From Agroathelia rolfsii (lineage: Eukaryota; Basidiomycota; Agaricomycetes; Amylocorticiales; Amylocorticiaceae), in the NCBI GenBank assembly GCA_018343915.1, contig JABRWF010000003.1:496001-560000 (forward strand): a stretch of 64,000 nt of DNA, read 5' to 3'. The notes beneath the pieces were generated by a model. The model saw nothing but the letters and a program-made list of their open reading frames with translations, made no database searches and was not told the DNA's origin. The translations under genes and the position numbers were made by a program. The stretch's first letter is position 1; every line of letters begins with the position of its first letter. Below are positions 10,136-22,141 of this stretch, in pieces.

Positions 10136-12309
10136 TTACTGATCGAAGAAAGGGTGACGCTTCAACGCTGCCCATTCAGGACGATGTCTTATAGGAGCAA
10201 GGATGACGGATGAAATCAAGTGTCCTGCATAGTCGTTTTGCACCCAGAAGGTTACATCGTTAAGGATTTCCATGAGGCCGCGCTTATTGTCAATGTTTAG
10301 TTCCATCTATAATCACAATGAGGTCAGAATTAAATGAATAGACAGAGGCGGATAGTATGGAATAATCACTTACATTAAGACCAGTAAACATATCGAGAAC
10401 TACTAGCGCCCAGGCATAAGTGTCAACGGAACAAGTGTAACCTTCGCAAGGCCCGATACTACTTATGTCGCCAATTTCCGGCGCACGATAGATTAAACTT
10501 CCAACACGATCAAAGAACAAGGAGAACCTCAGAGGCACGGTGCGCCGTACAGCCAAGGCATTTTCAAAACCGCCTAGAATAATGCAATCGGAGGACAAAT
10601 GAATGTTTTCCGGTCTAACATCGCTACAATGATAAGTTAGCATACTTGTCCGAGAGTGAGAATAGAGGCCTTGATCTTACCGATGTACAATATTGATGGA
10701 GTGTAAGCTTTCCAAAGCGCAGAGCTGTAATGAATATTGTGATAAATGATCCTGTCACGGATGTTCCGTCCCCAACTTTGCTCACCAGTTGGAGGGCCCA
10801 AGTTTTAATCTGATTGATATCGGGTCGTGCCTGAACCAGACGCTCCATCAAAGTCTCGGAGTAACGAGGCTGTAAGCAAGATATTAACTACGGTTTCATA
10901 ACAGGCACAACAGGTACAGCCTCACCAAGACACAATAAGCCGTCATGTCATCTTCGAAGAAGTCAAAGGCACGCGAGACGAAGCAGGTGGCCAGATTCTT
11001 GCCGATCAGGCGGTAAATATCATGTTCTTTGTACGCCACGGCCCTCATGTGATCACGCTGGCCTGACCAGGACTCGCGCACCATTTGGTGTTTGTGCAAC
11101 ACACGGATAGCCACGGCAAAGCCATAATCCGAGTGACGAGCCTTTAGCAAGGAACGGTGCTTCCGCGGTATGGTCCAATCAATGCCGGTATAGTTCACGG
11201 CCACGTAGCGCATGCCCAACGGCGCGTTAGGGTTGCGGATCATGGATAGCCAAGAGCCAACACCAGGGTCTTCCACAGAGCAGGAGCGAGTGAGCGACTT
11301 AATAGATTCCTTCTCCATATTCTCTTTGACGACAATATTCACCGGTGCAGACTTAGCTGGAGAGGATATATGCGCACTGGCGTCATCCTCAATATCTTGG
11401 ATAGGAAGTAGTTCCTCCTTTTGTTCAGAGACAGACCCAGAGATCGTGTCGGGTACAATACACGCTGGATGCCCTGAGTCACTTAGCGCCGAGGGCACCG
11501 AGAGCTCGCTAGGTGAGGGGGAAAGAGGTAGTAGAGACATCGGACTAGTAGAGAGAGGTAAATCTTCTTCACTCAATGCCTCATTTCCCTTCTTAGAGTA
11601 TGAGGGAGTGCGCGAAGGTGCCCTGCCACCGATGGGAAACTCGAACAATGTCGAGCTGGACCAGAGACGAGCAAGAGTGGGCCTTAAAGATGAGGTCCTA
11701 GATGGCGTTGGGGAAGTTCTCCCAGTAATATAAGTGGAGGCTGTAGGCTGAGAGGCTTGGGTCGTCTTAATAAGGCCCCGGAGAACGTCACGCGCATGAA
11801 CCATGGTGAGGTTGGCAGATGCCACAACGTTCACGTCGGACGTAACTGATGAGGACACCAGTGTACCCTTGCCTACAGATAGCGCATTGGGAGGAGGATG
11901 CGATGGCTGAAGCATACGTAGAAAACGGAACCTCTTTTTGCCAGATGCCTCTTGAGAACAGGCTCCGCTCTGGCTAAGAGATGCGGTCTGGCCAGGAGGC
12001 GCGGTCTGACGGCCCACAGGTGATAGAAAAGATTCAGGAAGACGGTTTATCGCATCCGTGACCACCTTCTTGACGCCTTGACGTGGCTGGATACATTGGA
12101 AAATGACATGTGGGGATGAGCAAGATATATGACCGATGTAACACGCAATCATCACTCACATCGCAAACAATATTGACGGTATCCTGATATCCTAATTGCG
12201 ACTCACGCTTAGGCTTAGCTTTGGCCAATGACGCCACCTTAGTGGCGGCCATTCGTTTCGCCCGCTCTCGACGAGCTATGCGAGTACTCTTCGATGGTCG
12301 CAGCGCCAT
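10136..12309 (-). CDS. Divergent Ser/Thr protein kinase-like protein, predicted pseudokinase
   Basis: Six exons (12160-12309, 10926-12086, 10786-10869, 10681-10724, 10374-10623, 10136-10306) join in phase to 619 codons plus stop. Residues 1-50 are strongly basic. About residues 60-300 are Ser/Pro-rich and likely disordered. The kinase-like domain fills the C-terminal half. Seen motifs: VAIRVLHK where an active kinase has the VAIK lysine; a KEHDIY helix-C glutamate; HRDVRPENI (intact HRD catalytic loop, HRD split by an intron); LGGFENAL where DFG is expected; APEI; and DTYAWALVVLDMFTG. The glycine-rich loop is not evident. Loss of both the ATP lysine (K to R) and the metal-binding Asp of DFG predicts weak or no phosphotransfer. 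The resemblance is loosely to AGC-type kinases, but I cannot name a subfamily. Start at 12309 is the ATG preceding the basic segment. Confidence 0.85.
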
Positions 12310-14033
12310 AAGATGAAAGGCAGTTGCGGATGGTCTACGAGGTTGAGCAAGTGAGATAAGACAAAAATTGAGACACCAAGTCTTTCGTCTCTCGAGGATA
12401 CAAAAGAATAAGAGGGAAGAGTGGATGGGGCGAATGTAAGAGTGGAACCTAGGTAAGACTGGGAGGCAGAGCGCCACCAATTTATGCAAGTCAATATGCC
12501 ACCTCGCTTGCAATCCATAGGGCATCACGAGCGGCTTGGGGTACTTTTTTTGGAAGGTAAATGTGGCCCTTCCTTGAATGTCAAGTGGTTCGGTGGTACT
12601 CGCATTGTTTCAATTCAAGCACCGACGCAATGAAAATGAAAGCCGTGTGGTTGTTGCCGGTCATGAAAAGCCACGACCGGTCTTGCGGCGTCCTACAAAG
12701 GGAAACAAAAGATATGTTAGTTCGGTTGCCGCCGAAGTATGGAGCAACCACCTACCTGATAAGATTTAGATTGTGAGTTCCACTCAGCCCTAGCTCTTGA
12801 TTCATGGATTCCATCCGCTTTGATATCCTAGGATCTCGAAAAGAACTCGTTTTTTTAACGAGTTCCAAGTTTCAGCGTAAGATTACATTGACCGGAGTAA
12901 AATACTGGAGACCTTATTTTATGCCCTACAATCACTTCTAGTTGCCCAAGTTAACCAAACCACCATGGCATCACGACTTACACTTACCACATGAGACACA
13001 TGCTGCAAATTATAGGTGTGTTGGTGGGATGCAATGGGACAGCCAGAATCATCAGGCTTTCTGGTGGCTACTGATAGCCCAAGTCATGCGTCAGCGCCAT
13101 TCTTCTGAAGGGAATACCACATCTCTTGCCATGAAGGAGGGCGAAATCGCTGCAATGGATCAAATTTTAGAACCCTAAAACGAACGAAAAAGGTAGTCAA
13201 GGGACACGTGGGGAACAATCTTCCAAATCCGGAACAAAACCTGATACAGATCTCTTGAGATGATAAGAACGATTAATTGATTAATCCTCGTGGGTGGAGA
13301 TGGTGGTGGCGGCGAAACTGAAAACGCTGTTTCCCTCGATTTCTATTTTTATGCTACCCAGACTTTGCAGCATGGCCGGCTCCTAACAACGAGAAAGAGA
13401 GATCGCATACAAACAAGAGAGGCCATGGATACACACCTAGAAGAAAGCATCACAACACCACAAGAATTGCATATAGGACGGGGATAGCGGAAAAAGATAT
13501 TGAAAAGCCATATTATACATACTCGACAACACAATTGCCAATCCAAAAGTAGTTTTCAAAACAAGTACTCATAGCTGAGAAAGATGGGAAAGAAAGATCG
13601 GTGCTACAAACATAGGCTGGATCATTGAACATGGAAGGGGCAGAGTTGTTACAACCAAACAATATAGAAATGACGTTGAGGTTGATGTGATGGGAGTTAT
13701 GATAATAATGATGAAAAGGCAAGCCATGCGGAAAGATATAGTCACAAATGTAGATGGAGCTGGATATCCAAAGGGACTTGTTAGTACATATGTAAATAAT
13801 ATAGAAGGTAAGTTACAACTTGCCATTGAAATGTTTATCAAACTTGATTGGATAGCTAAAAGAGTTTGAAAAAAAATAGGTATAGGTGACACAGGAGGGA
13901 AAGAAAAGAAGAAAACGAGAACAGATTGAAGAAGCGTTCTAGAAACCCGAACGCAATGCAAATTCCTTTTAAAAATAATGATAATGATAATCCCAGTCAG
14001 GTGCATATCAGCCCGCAGAGTAAGATACCACGA
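12310..14033. other. 1.7 kb intergenic, no supported gene
   Basis: Lies upstream of the kinase-like gene and downstream of the 949-codon gene. Only short open frames without recognisable features are present. The 13300-14000 part is T-rich on the minus strand and is probably 3' UTR of the 949-codon gene. Confidence 0.5.
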
Positions 14034-16883
14034 CTATACCTGAGACTGAATAGCGCAAGTCGACTTGCCAGGAACTTTACTACTCGACAACGAACTGCTA
14101 TCCGTCGTTACGAACCGCGACAATGGTGACTTGGGAGGATCAACCGGTATCCCATTCGACGCCATCACCACCGCCTTCCGTCCATTCGTATTGATGCTTT
14201 GCCTACGCCGAAGAATCATCTTCGCTACCAGTTGCTGAAGTTTTAGCTCATCGCCCACGCGCGGACTCATTCCCTCCCCACTACTCGCACCGCCGTCACT
14301 TTCGCCACTAACGCTCGTTTCTCCGTCATTCATATCACTCGCGCCCATACCAACATCAACACCAGCAGCACCAGCACCAGCACCAGCACCAGCACCAGCA
14401 CCAGCCCGCTTCCCAACCTTCAACCGAACCAACATCTCCACCTCCTTCGCCCTCTCCTTCACCCGCCTCCGCTGTGCCCGCGCCTGCTCACACAACGCAT
14501 GCTCCCCGTCCTCGCGATACCTCGTCTCTGCCCGCCGCGCACCCCGCTCGGCCGCCACGGCCCGCTTGCGCACGGCTGCGAGCTGCGCCAGCTCCGCCGG
14601 GTTCGTCGTCTTCTCCTCCAGCAGACTCAGGCTCAAGTTCAGATTCGCACCGCTGTTCTTGCGCACGAGAAGCAAGTTGGGGTAACCCGTCGTCGTAGTC
14701 TCGCCACCAACGCTACCCGTGGTTGTACTGGCAGCGGCGGCAGCGGAAGCATCTAGGAGCAGGTCGGGTGCGAGCTCGATAAAGTCCTCTGCAGGCGGAG
14801 AGGGCGAGGTGGGGATATCACCCGGGTCGGAAAAGACGAGCAAGAGAGGGCTCTGCTGGTGCTGATGCTGCAGTTGCTGGGGATGTTGTCGTTCGTGGGA
14901 GAGGGGATCAAAAGGAGGGATTTGGGGCTGATAAGGGGTCGGTGGCTCCGGTGGCGCCAATGCCGGTGGTGAGAGTGCAAATGTGGGCGGGAACAGCGTG
15001 TCGTCCGCGTTGGCGCCGGGAAGAGACAACAAAGACGACGATGATAATGATGATGATGGTGATGTCAACAGTGGCGGAGAGGACGGTTCTGGCGCAGATG
15101 GGCATCCAAACATTGACACTGGCCCACTGTCCTGTCCATCGTCCAGCTCAGGAAGCAAACACGACGGCCGACACGAGGGCGACTGAAGCAGCATCTTCTC
15201 CTGTTCGTCGTCTACAGGTTCTAGCTCGGGAAGCAAGCGCAAACGGCGGCGCGAGGGCGATTGAAGTAGCTGAGCGGAATCAATATCTAAATCCATATTC
15301 ATATCCATGTCTATATCTGTATTGGCCACTAAGACCCCATCGTCCTTACTGTCTTTGTCTTCGTCTTCATCCTCACTCAAATCTATGACGGGCGATAAAG
15401 CAAGGGCTGTCACCCCTGGCGATGATGCATGTCGGGACTTGGTCGATGATACCTGATCAGTGAGATCATGGAAAGAGAAAGATGGGGGTGAAGACGTCAG
15501 AGAGCCTGTGTGCGTGTATGGACTGGGCATCTGACACTCCGACAGTGAAGACGACGGATAGGACGAGGGGGGATATACAAGCATAGGATGGTGGTAGTGC
15601 CGCGCAATATGGTGTCGAACACCACCGTCATCGGAGGTGGCACCCGTAACTCCAGTAACAGGGTAATCCGCGTTGACGATAAACGGTGGTGAGTCCGGTG
15701 GTATACCCGATAGGATATGCCACTGTACACTGTCGTTGGCTGTGTCGGTGCCGGCATCGGGGTCGGCGTAACCAAAGCGCCGCAAGTCGTCGGCATCCCC
15801 CGAAGACGATCGAGACGACGATGGCGAGGACGAAGAAGACGAGGGCGGAGAGAGCTCAGGGCAGAACGACAACGGCGATGCCGATGGTGGAGAAAACGAA
15901 GCGTTTAGTGGCAGCTCATCAGAGAACGACCATGGCGGCGTGATCGAAAAGTCCAACAAAGACGTCGACTCTACTGTCGATGAAAATGCAGGCAAATCCT
16001 GAGAAGACGCGCACGAAGGTGAAATTGCGAACGGGAGGTCGGGCGAAACGGGGGAAAGCGGCTCGGGCTGTTGTAGTGACGGCAGATCAAAGTCGGCAGG
16101 GAACCCACCATTATGATCTATCGTCATCGCAAAGTCGTCCTCGATCTTGCCCTGATCGTCCTGTTGTCCTTGGGACTCGATCTCTTCGCACGCTTCCTCC
16201 TCGTCTGTGTGTGGCAATTCCATCGTATGCCTCGAATGCGAGGCAGGAGGGGACAAAGGCATCATGGGCATCATCCTAGTCTCCTGATTTGATACGAGCA
16301 AAGACATCTGCGCTTCCTCCGCTTCACCATCTTCATCCACATCGCTCTCGTCACTCTCCTTATCTTCATCTTGTTCCTCGTCCCCATCCCCTCCCTCGCC
16401 CTCGCTCAAAATAGGCAACACCGCACATCTGCGCAAACAGGCTGTTGTATCCGGCGGGGACGGGTAATACACGTTAACGAGTTCGCTCTGCTGCTCCGCC
16501 TTCCTTTGTCCCATCCCCTTCCTCCTCTTTCTCTGGCCGCCACACTCCCCTCTACCGCAGGCATCAACGTCTTCATATTCATGATCGTAACCGCATCCTC
16601 GACACCGACGTCGACATCGGTCCCAGAGCTCACATCCGCATTCGTAGTGTTGCTCTCGTCCTTGCCGTTGTTGCTCCGACTCGACATCTTCGTCACGGCC
16701 ATCGTCGTCCTCAGATGCAGTGGTCGATGTGGCGTAACGAGGCCGCGCATAGTCGGGCATCCGCTGGTGCTGTTCCTGTTGCTGCTGCTCGTCTGCGAGC
16801 GAGAGGCGTGCCGGTGCATACGTGTACGGTGGCGAGGGAAGCTGCGATGGCGAGAATAATTGTGGCGATTGTGAAAGGTCCAT
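14034..16883 (-). CDS. Large low-complexity acidic/Ser-Pro-rich protein
   Basis: A 949-codon frame without introns. I do not recognise a named family. The N-terminal two thirds is disordered in composition: Ser/Pro-rich, with acidic runs (EDDDGRDEDVE, SDESDVDEDGEAEE), Gln runs and a Cys-rich patch near residues 80-110 (YECGCELWDRCRRRCRGCGYD) that might bind metal. Near residue 770 there is a basic, coiled-coil-like stretch (AAVRKRAVAAERGARRAETRYRE). It is followed by an alternating Gly-Ala repeat encoded by a GGTGCT hexanucleotide repeat (14365-14405) and a short motif LQQLVAKMILRRRQS near the C-terminus. A related motif ends the 54159 protein. A nuclear regulatory role would be a guess. An upstream 5' exon near 17000 is possible. 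Antisense open frames here are shadows. Confidence 0.7.
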   Translation of the reverse strand: MDLSQSPQLFSPSQLPSPPYTYAPARLSLADEQQQQEQHQRMPDYARPRYATSTTASEDDDGRDEDVESEQQRQGREQHYECGCELWDRCRRRCRGCGYDHEYEDVDACGRGECGGQRKRRKGMGQRKAEQQSELVNVYYPSPPDTTACLRRCAVLPILSEGEGGDGDEEQDEDKESDESDVDEDGEAEEAQMSLLVSNQETRMMPMMPLSPPASHSRHTMELPHTDEEEACEEIESQGQQDDQGKIEDDFAMTIDHNGGFPADFDLPSLQQPEPLSPVSPDLPFAISPSCASSQDLPAFSSTVESTSLLDFSITPPWSFSDELPLNASFSPPSASPLSFCPELSPPSSSSSSPSSSRSSSGDADDLRRFGYADPDAGTDTANDSVQWHILSGIPPDSPPFIVNADYPVTGVTGATSDDGGVRHHIARHYHHPMLVYPPSSYPSSSLSECQMPSPYTHTGSLTSSPPSFSFHDLTDQVSSTKSRHASSPGVTALALSPVIDLSEDEDEDKDSKDDGVLVANTDIDMDMNMDLDIDSAQLLQSPSRRRLRLLPELEPVDDEQEKMLLQSPSCRPSCLLPELDDGQDSGPVSMFGCPSAPEPSSPPLLTSPSSSLSSSSLLSLPGANADDTLFPPTFALSPPALAPPEPPTPYQPQIPPFDPLSHERQHPQQLQHQHQQSPLLLVFSDPGDIPTSPSPPAEDFIELAPDLLLDASAAAAASTTTGSVGGETTTTGYPNLLLVRKNSGANLNLSLSLLEEKTTNPAELAQLAAVRKRAVAAERGARRAETRYREDGEHALCEQARAQRRRVKERAKEVEMLVRLKVGKRAGAGAGAGAGAGAAGVDVGMGASDMNDGETSVSGESDGGASSGEGMSPRVGDELKLQQLVAKMILRRRQSINTNGRKAVVMASNGIPVDPPKSPLSRFVTTDSSSLSSSKVPGKSTCAIQSQV
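14365..14405. repeat. Hexanucleotide repeat encoding Gly-Ala
   Basis: Tandem ACCAGC (+ strand) units inside the 949-codon gene. They encode alternating Gly-Ala on the minus strand, so length changes stay in frame. Confidence 0.85.
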
Positions 16884-17368
16884 GAAAGGCTATGATGAGA
16901 AAGGTGGATATACTGAATGGATGAGGATATGTCGATCGTAGGAGTGGTAGGAACGGTAGTCGTAGGAGTCAAGGTAGAAATAAAGGTGATAGTTGAGCTG
17001 TTACTCGATGTGGAGGCGTTGGAGTCTGTGAGTGTGAGTGCAGTAGACCCGGTAGATGTGGTGGTGTAGACTGATGGCGATGATGACGATATTGATATTT
17101 CCGTAAGAGACATACAAGAGGTGTCTGTGTTTTTATGTGTTAGTTTACAAATTCAAATCAGTCACGCGAAACGTAATAAGTATGTGGATGGAAAGATACG
17201 GGTAAGAAAAGGAGGAGGAAGGAACCTTGAAGGAAACCAAAAAAAGCAAATCGAGGATTTCTCGTCGAGCCCCTGGCGGGCAAAGTCAAACAAAATGAGA
17301 GTTGTGTGCTTGTTGAAGGAAAATACACGGAAGACGTTGAATACCCTCTTGCTATGTGGATATCCCAA

Positions 17369-17400
<32 letters not shown>

Positions 17401-20041
17401 GAAAAATGTAACAAATAACAAAGAACCTAGCGGCGGTAGGTTGCAACGAGGCAAATGAATACAGCACAGCAGCTTCTTGTTGTACTGTAACGCTCTAACA
17501 GGAAATCATGACATACAGCAAAGGACGAAAAATCGACGACTGCTCCTCCCAAAGAATAACAGCGCAGCAGCAGTAGCAGCCAGTGGTCGAGGGTGGGCAA
17601 GGGTGTGAGAATGAGGCCAAAAGGCCGACAAGAGAAGCGCCTGGCCGAGTCCATGTTGTCAGCCAACCTCATGCACTTCATGCATATACCATGAGCGGCA
17701 CATACAAACAACAATAATAGCCATGCAGCAGACACTATCGAGTAAACAGGTACTATGAATAAATTAACTCCACTCACAAAGGAGATGATTCATTGCAAAG
17801 CAGGTTTAAATTGAGAAAAAGTTGAACAGACAGAAGCAACAAGCAAGATATTATTCAGAAGCAGAGAGACAGAACAAGCGTTAGTAGGGAAAAAGTCATC
17901 AATAGGCGACACCGGCCGCCATGGCTTGCAAGAGTGTAGAGGTGAACAGCTATGAGTAGAGTGAAGGGTAAGAGATGGATGGGCACGATAGTGATCAAGC
18001 CCGCAGACGGCAAGCGCCTGCCCTTGCCTTGCTTTGCCCACGAGCCCCTCCAACAGCCGCCTGCCGTGACCCCTTTTGGACACTGCTCCCCCCGTGGGCA
18101 GCTCGGTTTATCACGTCACACCTGCCATATAAGGTACTTTGCTTCCGTCGAAGGCACATAAATACATTTAGCACACAGCTGAAGCATGTCAATTTTGAAT
18201 AGTAGACGACTATTTGAATTTCTCAGCTATAGTGCTCTGCAATGGCGGACGTCACTACTGCACTCACCGAGCGCGCAGTGCGCTTACGCTGATGCTTCAC
18301 ACCTTTTTTTTTTTTTTTTCATCACTGGGCAATTCTCCCTTCATCGGCCTCGTACCCCGCACTTGTCCCGCTTGCGGCGATCCGGTAGGTTATACATAGG
18401 CAACGGCAACTGAACGGGGGTTCCATAGCCAAAACCCCACCTCCGAGCCCCCCTCCCCCTCTCGGATCGCAGAAGTTGCCAGAAACGGGCCGTGCTCCAC
18501 TGGCACCTGTGTTTGTTGTCATTCACAGCAACTCTCGACAAGGGCCTAGACAAAGTCCTCGTTGATCAACAGGCTGTGCAAACCCCCCTATACAACACGG
18601 TAATCATCAGGAAAAGAAAAAGAAAATCGTGCAGCCTAACGACCCAGACGTTTACCTAGTGTTATCATTTCATGTGTCCCTTGATCTTGGTTATTGACTC
18701 GCTTACCCATTACCACATTTTTATTACTATTATTATTATTATTACACGGCAAAGTATGAAGTTACACTTGTATTACCCGGCCCTTCCGGGCGGACATCAA
18801 TCGCTGTTAAATAGCTTTTGAGCATTACACGAAGTGCAGCGTGTACATTCCACAAGTACTTGTTTCAACTTTTTTTTAGGGGATGCCCTTGGGCTATACA
18901 AACCCAATGTCATCTTAGAGCAAGTCTTTTGTTACATGTCAATTTTTCTTGAATTATGAATGAATCCCTTGATTCTAATATACTAGGGTAATTCTTGTAG
19001 CGTTCAAAAGGTCCCCCCCCCTCTCCCATATTCAAGTCGATTTACGGGGTTCGATTTTTTTTTTCCTTTTTTTTTGCACAGCTCAGCACAAATCAACACA
19101 ACACGATGCTCAGAATTCTGAAATCAAATGAAGAAGAAAAAAAAAAATCGACCTGCCAGTTGTGGAGTCGATCTGTCGCCTAAATCGGAAATTCTTGTAA
19201 ATGAAAACACGGATCAGTTCAGAAGTGGTATGATTTCTCGTACTATCTCCCTCTCTCCTTTTATCTCTTTCTTCACCTACCTCATGCTAATTAGCATATG
19301 AGTGATCATACACGCACACACAATGAAAAGGAAATTTTAAACTGCCCAATCTATCAATTATAGTACAAGCTTCGACAGACCAAGAAAAGAAGAGAGAGAG
19401 AGAAAAAAAACTATGATTATACGATCTATCTAGTGTACACAGCAGCAAAAAGAATCATCGGTTGTGAGAGTGAATTAAGAGTGGTTGAAAGGAGAAAGAA
19501 GAGATGATGGTGTGGAATGAGTTCGGTGAGTGCTTTGCAGGCCTACGAAAAACGAGGGCGGCAAAGGCAGGTCATGGCAAGGGGCGTGCGTGCGAAGACG
19601 AATATGGGTAAAAGTGAAATGTTCGTGAGATGCTTTGTGAGAATGAGTTCTCGCAATTGAATGGGGTGTGGGAATGGACAAAAGAAAACACCAATGTATC
19701 CGATTGTATAAAAAAAAACAGACAAAAGGAAGAAAAGAGGACTATATGCACGGATGAATGGAGTGTTGGTGATGCATGTACACAAGAGAGTTTCAGAGAC
19801 AGGAATGATGAAAGATGGATGGAGATTATGTCTGAATGCAAGTGTATCCCGAGAGTTGTCCGTGATCGGCCACTATGCAAGGGAAAATGGGAGGAAATAT
19901 CGAGGATCAGGGGCTAAGCAAACAGACTGTTCTATGGTGTGTGTGAATGCGTCTATGAAGCGCAGTTTTGTTTTGTTTTGTTTTTAATGTTTTACGGTCT
20001 CGGCTTTGAAAGACCGTTTTCGTTTCATGAAATGGAGATTG
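16884..20041. other. 3.2 kb intergenic with long homopolymers, no supported gene
   Basis: Contains a 30-bp A-run at 17370-17399, T-runs near 18303 and 19060, an ATT microsatellite near 18722-18744 and a C-run near 19013. The minus-strand open frame starting at 17113 (Ser/Thr-rich) might be a 5' exon or leader of the 949-codon gene, but it is in a different frame and I cannot prove a splice. A purine-rich tract at about 19380-19960 lies downstream of the MFS gene. No other gene is evident. Confidence 0.5.
17370..17399 (+). repeat. 30-bp poly-A tract
   Basis: Uninterrupted A-run in the intergenic region upstream of the 949-codon gene. Length is likely to be unstable. Confidence 0.95.
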
Positions 20042-22141
20042 TTATACCGAGACACTCTTGCCACGGAGACGCTCTCCATAACGGATCGTAACAACGAGGC
20101 AGCTAAAGAAGTGATAACCCTTGGTTAGCATCCAGGGTCGCCAAATAGACTTGTAATAGCACTGAGAAAATAAGACTCACAAGTATCCCAGGATAGACAA
20201 AGCGCCACCAATGGCGTTAGTGCTCAAGACACCAATAGTATCAATCGACGGCAGGATCATGGTCGTGGTGCATGCGATCAAAATAGATCGGAAGCCCCTG
20301 CAAAACAGTTTGTTCAACAAATTGTACCTTGCCACCTTGTTTAAGCGAGATAACTCACATGTTGGCAGCCACGGCTTCTGCACTACGGCCGGGCATCGCG
20401 TCGATGCAGTAAGCATTCAATGGAGCAGTAACAAGATCAATCTGGAGATTGACGAAAATAGTCAGAAACGCAAAAAAAAAAAACGCATGGAGAACCAAGA
20501 TCCGGGAGGGGAGACGTACGCCAAAGCCGTTAATGAAGAAGCATGCAAGTACAATGGCCAATCCGAGAGGGCCATCCACATACTCGATCGCAACACCGGC
20601 CATGATAACCGAAAAAGGCACAAAAATCAGGGCTCCAGAGAGCGTGGATCGCAAACGATCCTCTGCTACGTGGGCTCCGCCCCGGGCACGACGAGCCTTG
20701 ATAATCGCGTAATCTGAAAGACGGCCAGCGATAGGGGCGCCAACTGCATTGAAAAGAAGAAAACTGTATCAGCCACTGTGTTTATCCGTGAAAAAGGCAG
20801 GGAAAATCGAACGCACTGATGTTGCCGAGGCCCTCGGGGAGGAAGCAGGCTCCGATGAGAGCGTGGTTGGTGATACCATATCGTGTGCCCTAATACACCG
20901 AGGAAATTCGTGAGTGATCAGAGCTAAGAAACGATATGATCAGGTAACTCACGATTGTGCGCGAGATAGGGATCAAGAGCACTAAAACGCAAAATCAGCT
21001 AACTCGATTTGGACCCAAAATCACTACACGACTCACAGTAATCCGTGAACAGGGCAGTAGTACCTGCCAAGCACTATAAATCGAATGATATCTGAGTTAT
21101 GTCCAATAGAAGCAGTTTCCAAAAAGCAAATAACGACTTACAGCAAGCAATAAAGTCGGTGACTTGAGTAAAGCCAGGCTACCAACAGGGTTGATGAATT
21201 TCCACGGACGTTCTTCCGGCTGCTCGCCCATTTTGTTGAGCACGAGCTTGTGATTCGTCTCAGGCATGGCAAAAAAGACGGCGACAAATGCAACGAGACC
21301 AAAACAGCCCAGGAGAAGTTGCATGAGCCGCCAGGATGCGTATTGAGCCGCAATTCCACCAGCCATTGGGGCTAACGCAGGTCCGAGGAGAGAAACCTAT
21401 AGGAAGACAATGTGCAAAATGAAATGGGGATTTAGGCGAAGTCTAGAAGATTGGGAAGATTATCACGTACACCCATGAAAACACCCGTGGCCAGACCACG
21501 TTCTTCGACGCGATAGATGTCACCCAGAACACCTGCGCCGACGGAGAGACCGCAAGCGGCTCCAAAGGCTTGGAAGAAGCGCCAGAAGAGCAACTCTGGA
21601 ACCGCATTGGAAAGGGCTACGCCGGTGGATGCCACTATGAGCATGGGTAAGGAGTAAAGAAATACCGAGCGACGGCCATCTATTGCAGTATTAGGTAAAA
21701 CAAGGACAAAAGAAGGCAGAATTATCCAGGAACTTACAATACGTTGAATAAGATGCCCAGGTACAGACTCCGAGAGCGGTGGCACAGATAGACAAGCTGA
21801 CGGCAAGACTGACAACAATATATCAATTATTAGGCACTGCAGACACGCGTGTGGGATATATGTGATGGAAACTTACCTGATGACGGGCTCTGTAGAACCG
21901 AGCTCTAGAGCGATTTCAGGAATAGAAGGAATGAATGTGCCTAGAGCGGGCGAATAGCGTTAGAGTGAGAATTGAAACGCGCGACAATTGTGTGTAACCC
22001 ACCAGAGACAAAGAGGGTCAAGAGACCACACCAGGACACGACGGCGACGATGAAGCGCTTGTGGGCATTGGTGAAGCGACTATAGATGACATCCTCCTCT
22101 CTGTATACGAGGGGGGACTCTTCTGAGACAGCGGCGACCAT
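20042..22141 (-). CDS. MFS transporter, DHA1-like (solitary copy)
   Basis: Twelve exons with eleven introns join without phase conflict to 453 codons plus stop. The N-terminus is short and cytosolic (MVAAVSEESPLVYREEDVIYSRF), then about 12 membrane helices. Family motifs: FIPSIPEIALEL after helix 1; DGRRSVFLYSLPML (the D-x-x-G-R-R loop); RFFQAFGAACGLSVGAGVLGDIY (long helix 4 with motif-C-like glycines); VEERG; GAPIAGRLSDYAIIKARR (motif A between helices 8 and 9). It most resembles fungal drug:proton antiporters, so export of small toxic molecules or metabolites across the plasma membrane is inferred; the substrate is unknown. Intron positions match those of the 31-44 kb array, so all six copies share an ancestor. 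The C-terminus (YGERLRGKSVSV) differs from the YSTxET end of the array members. Confidence 0.92.

Noticed and set aside
14474..17113. Several 60-235-codon open frames antisense or out of frame to the 949-codon gene
   Set aside because: They arise from the repetitive Ser/Pro and acidic codons of the real frame. They have no independent motifs or good start context. The 17113 frame is noted only as a possible leader.
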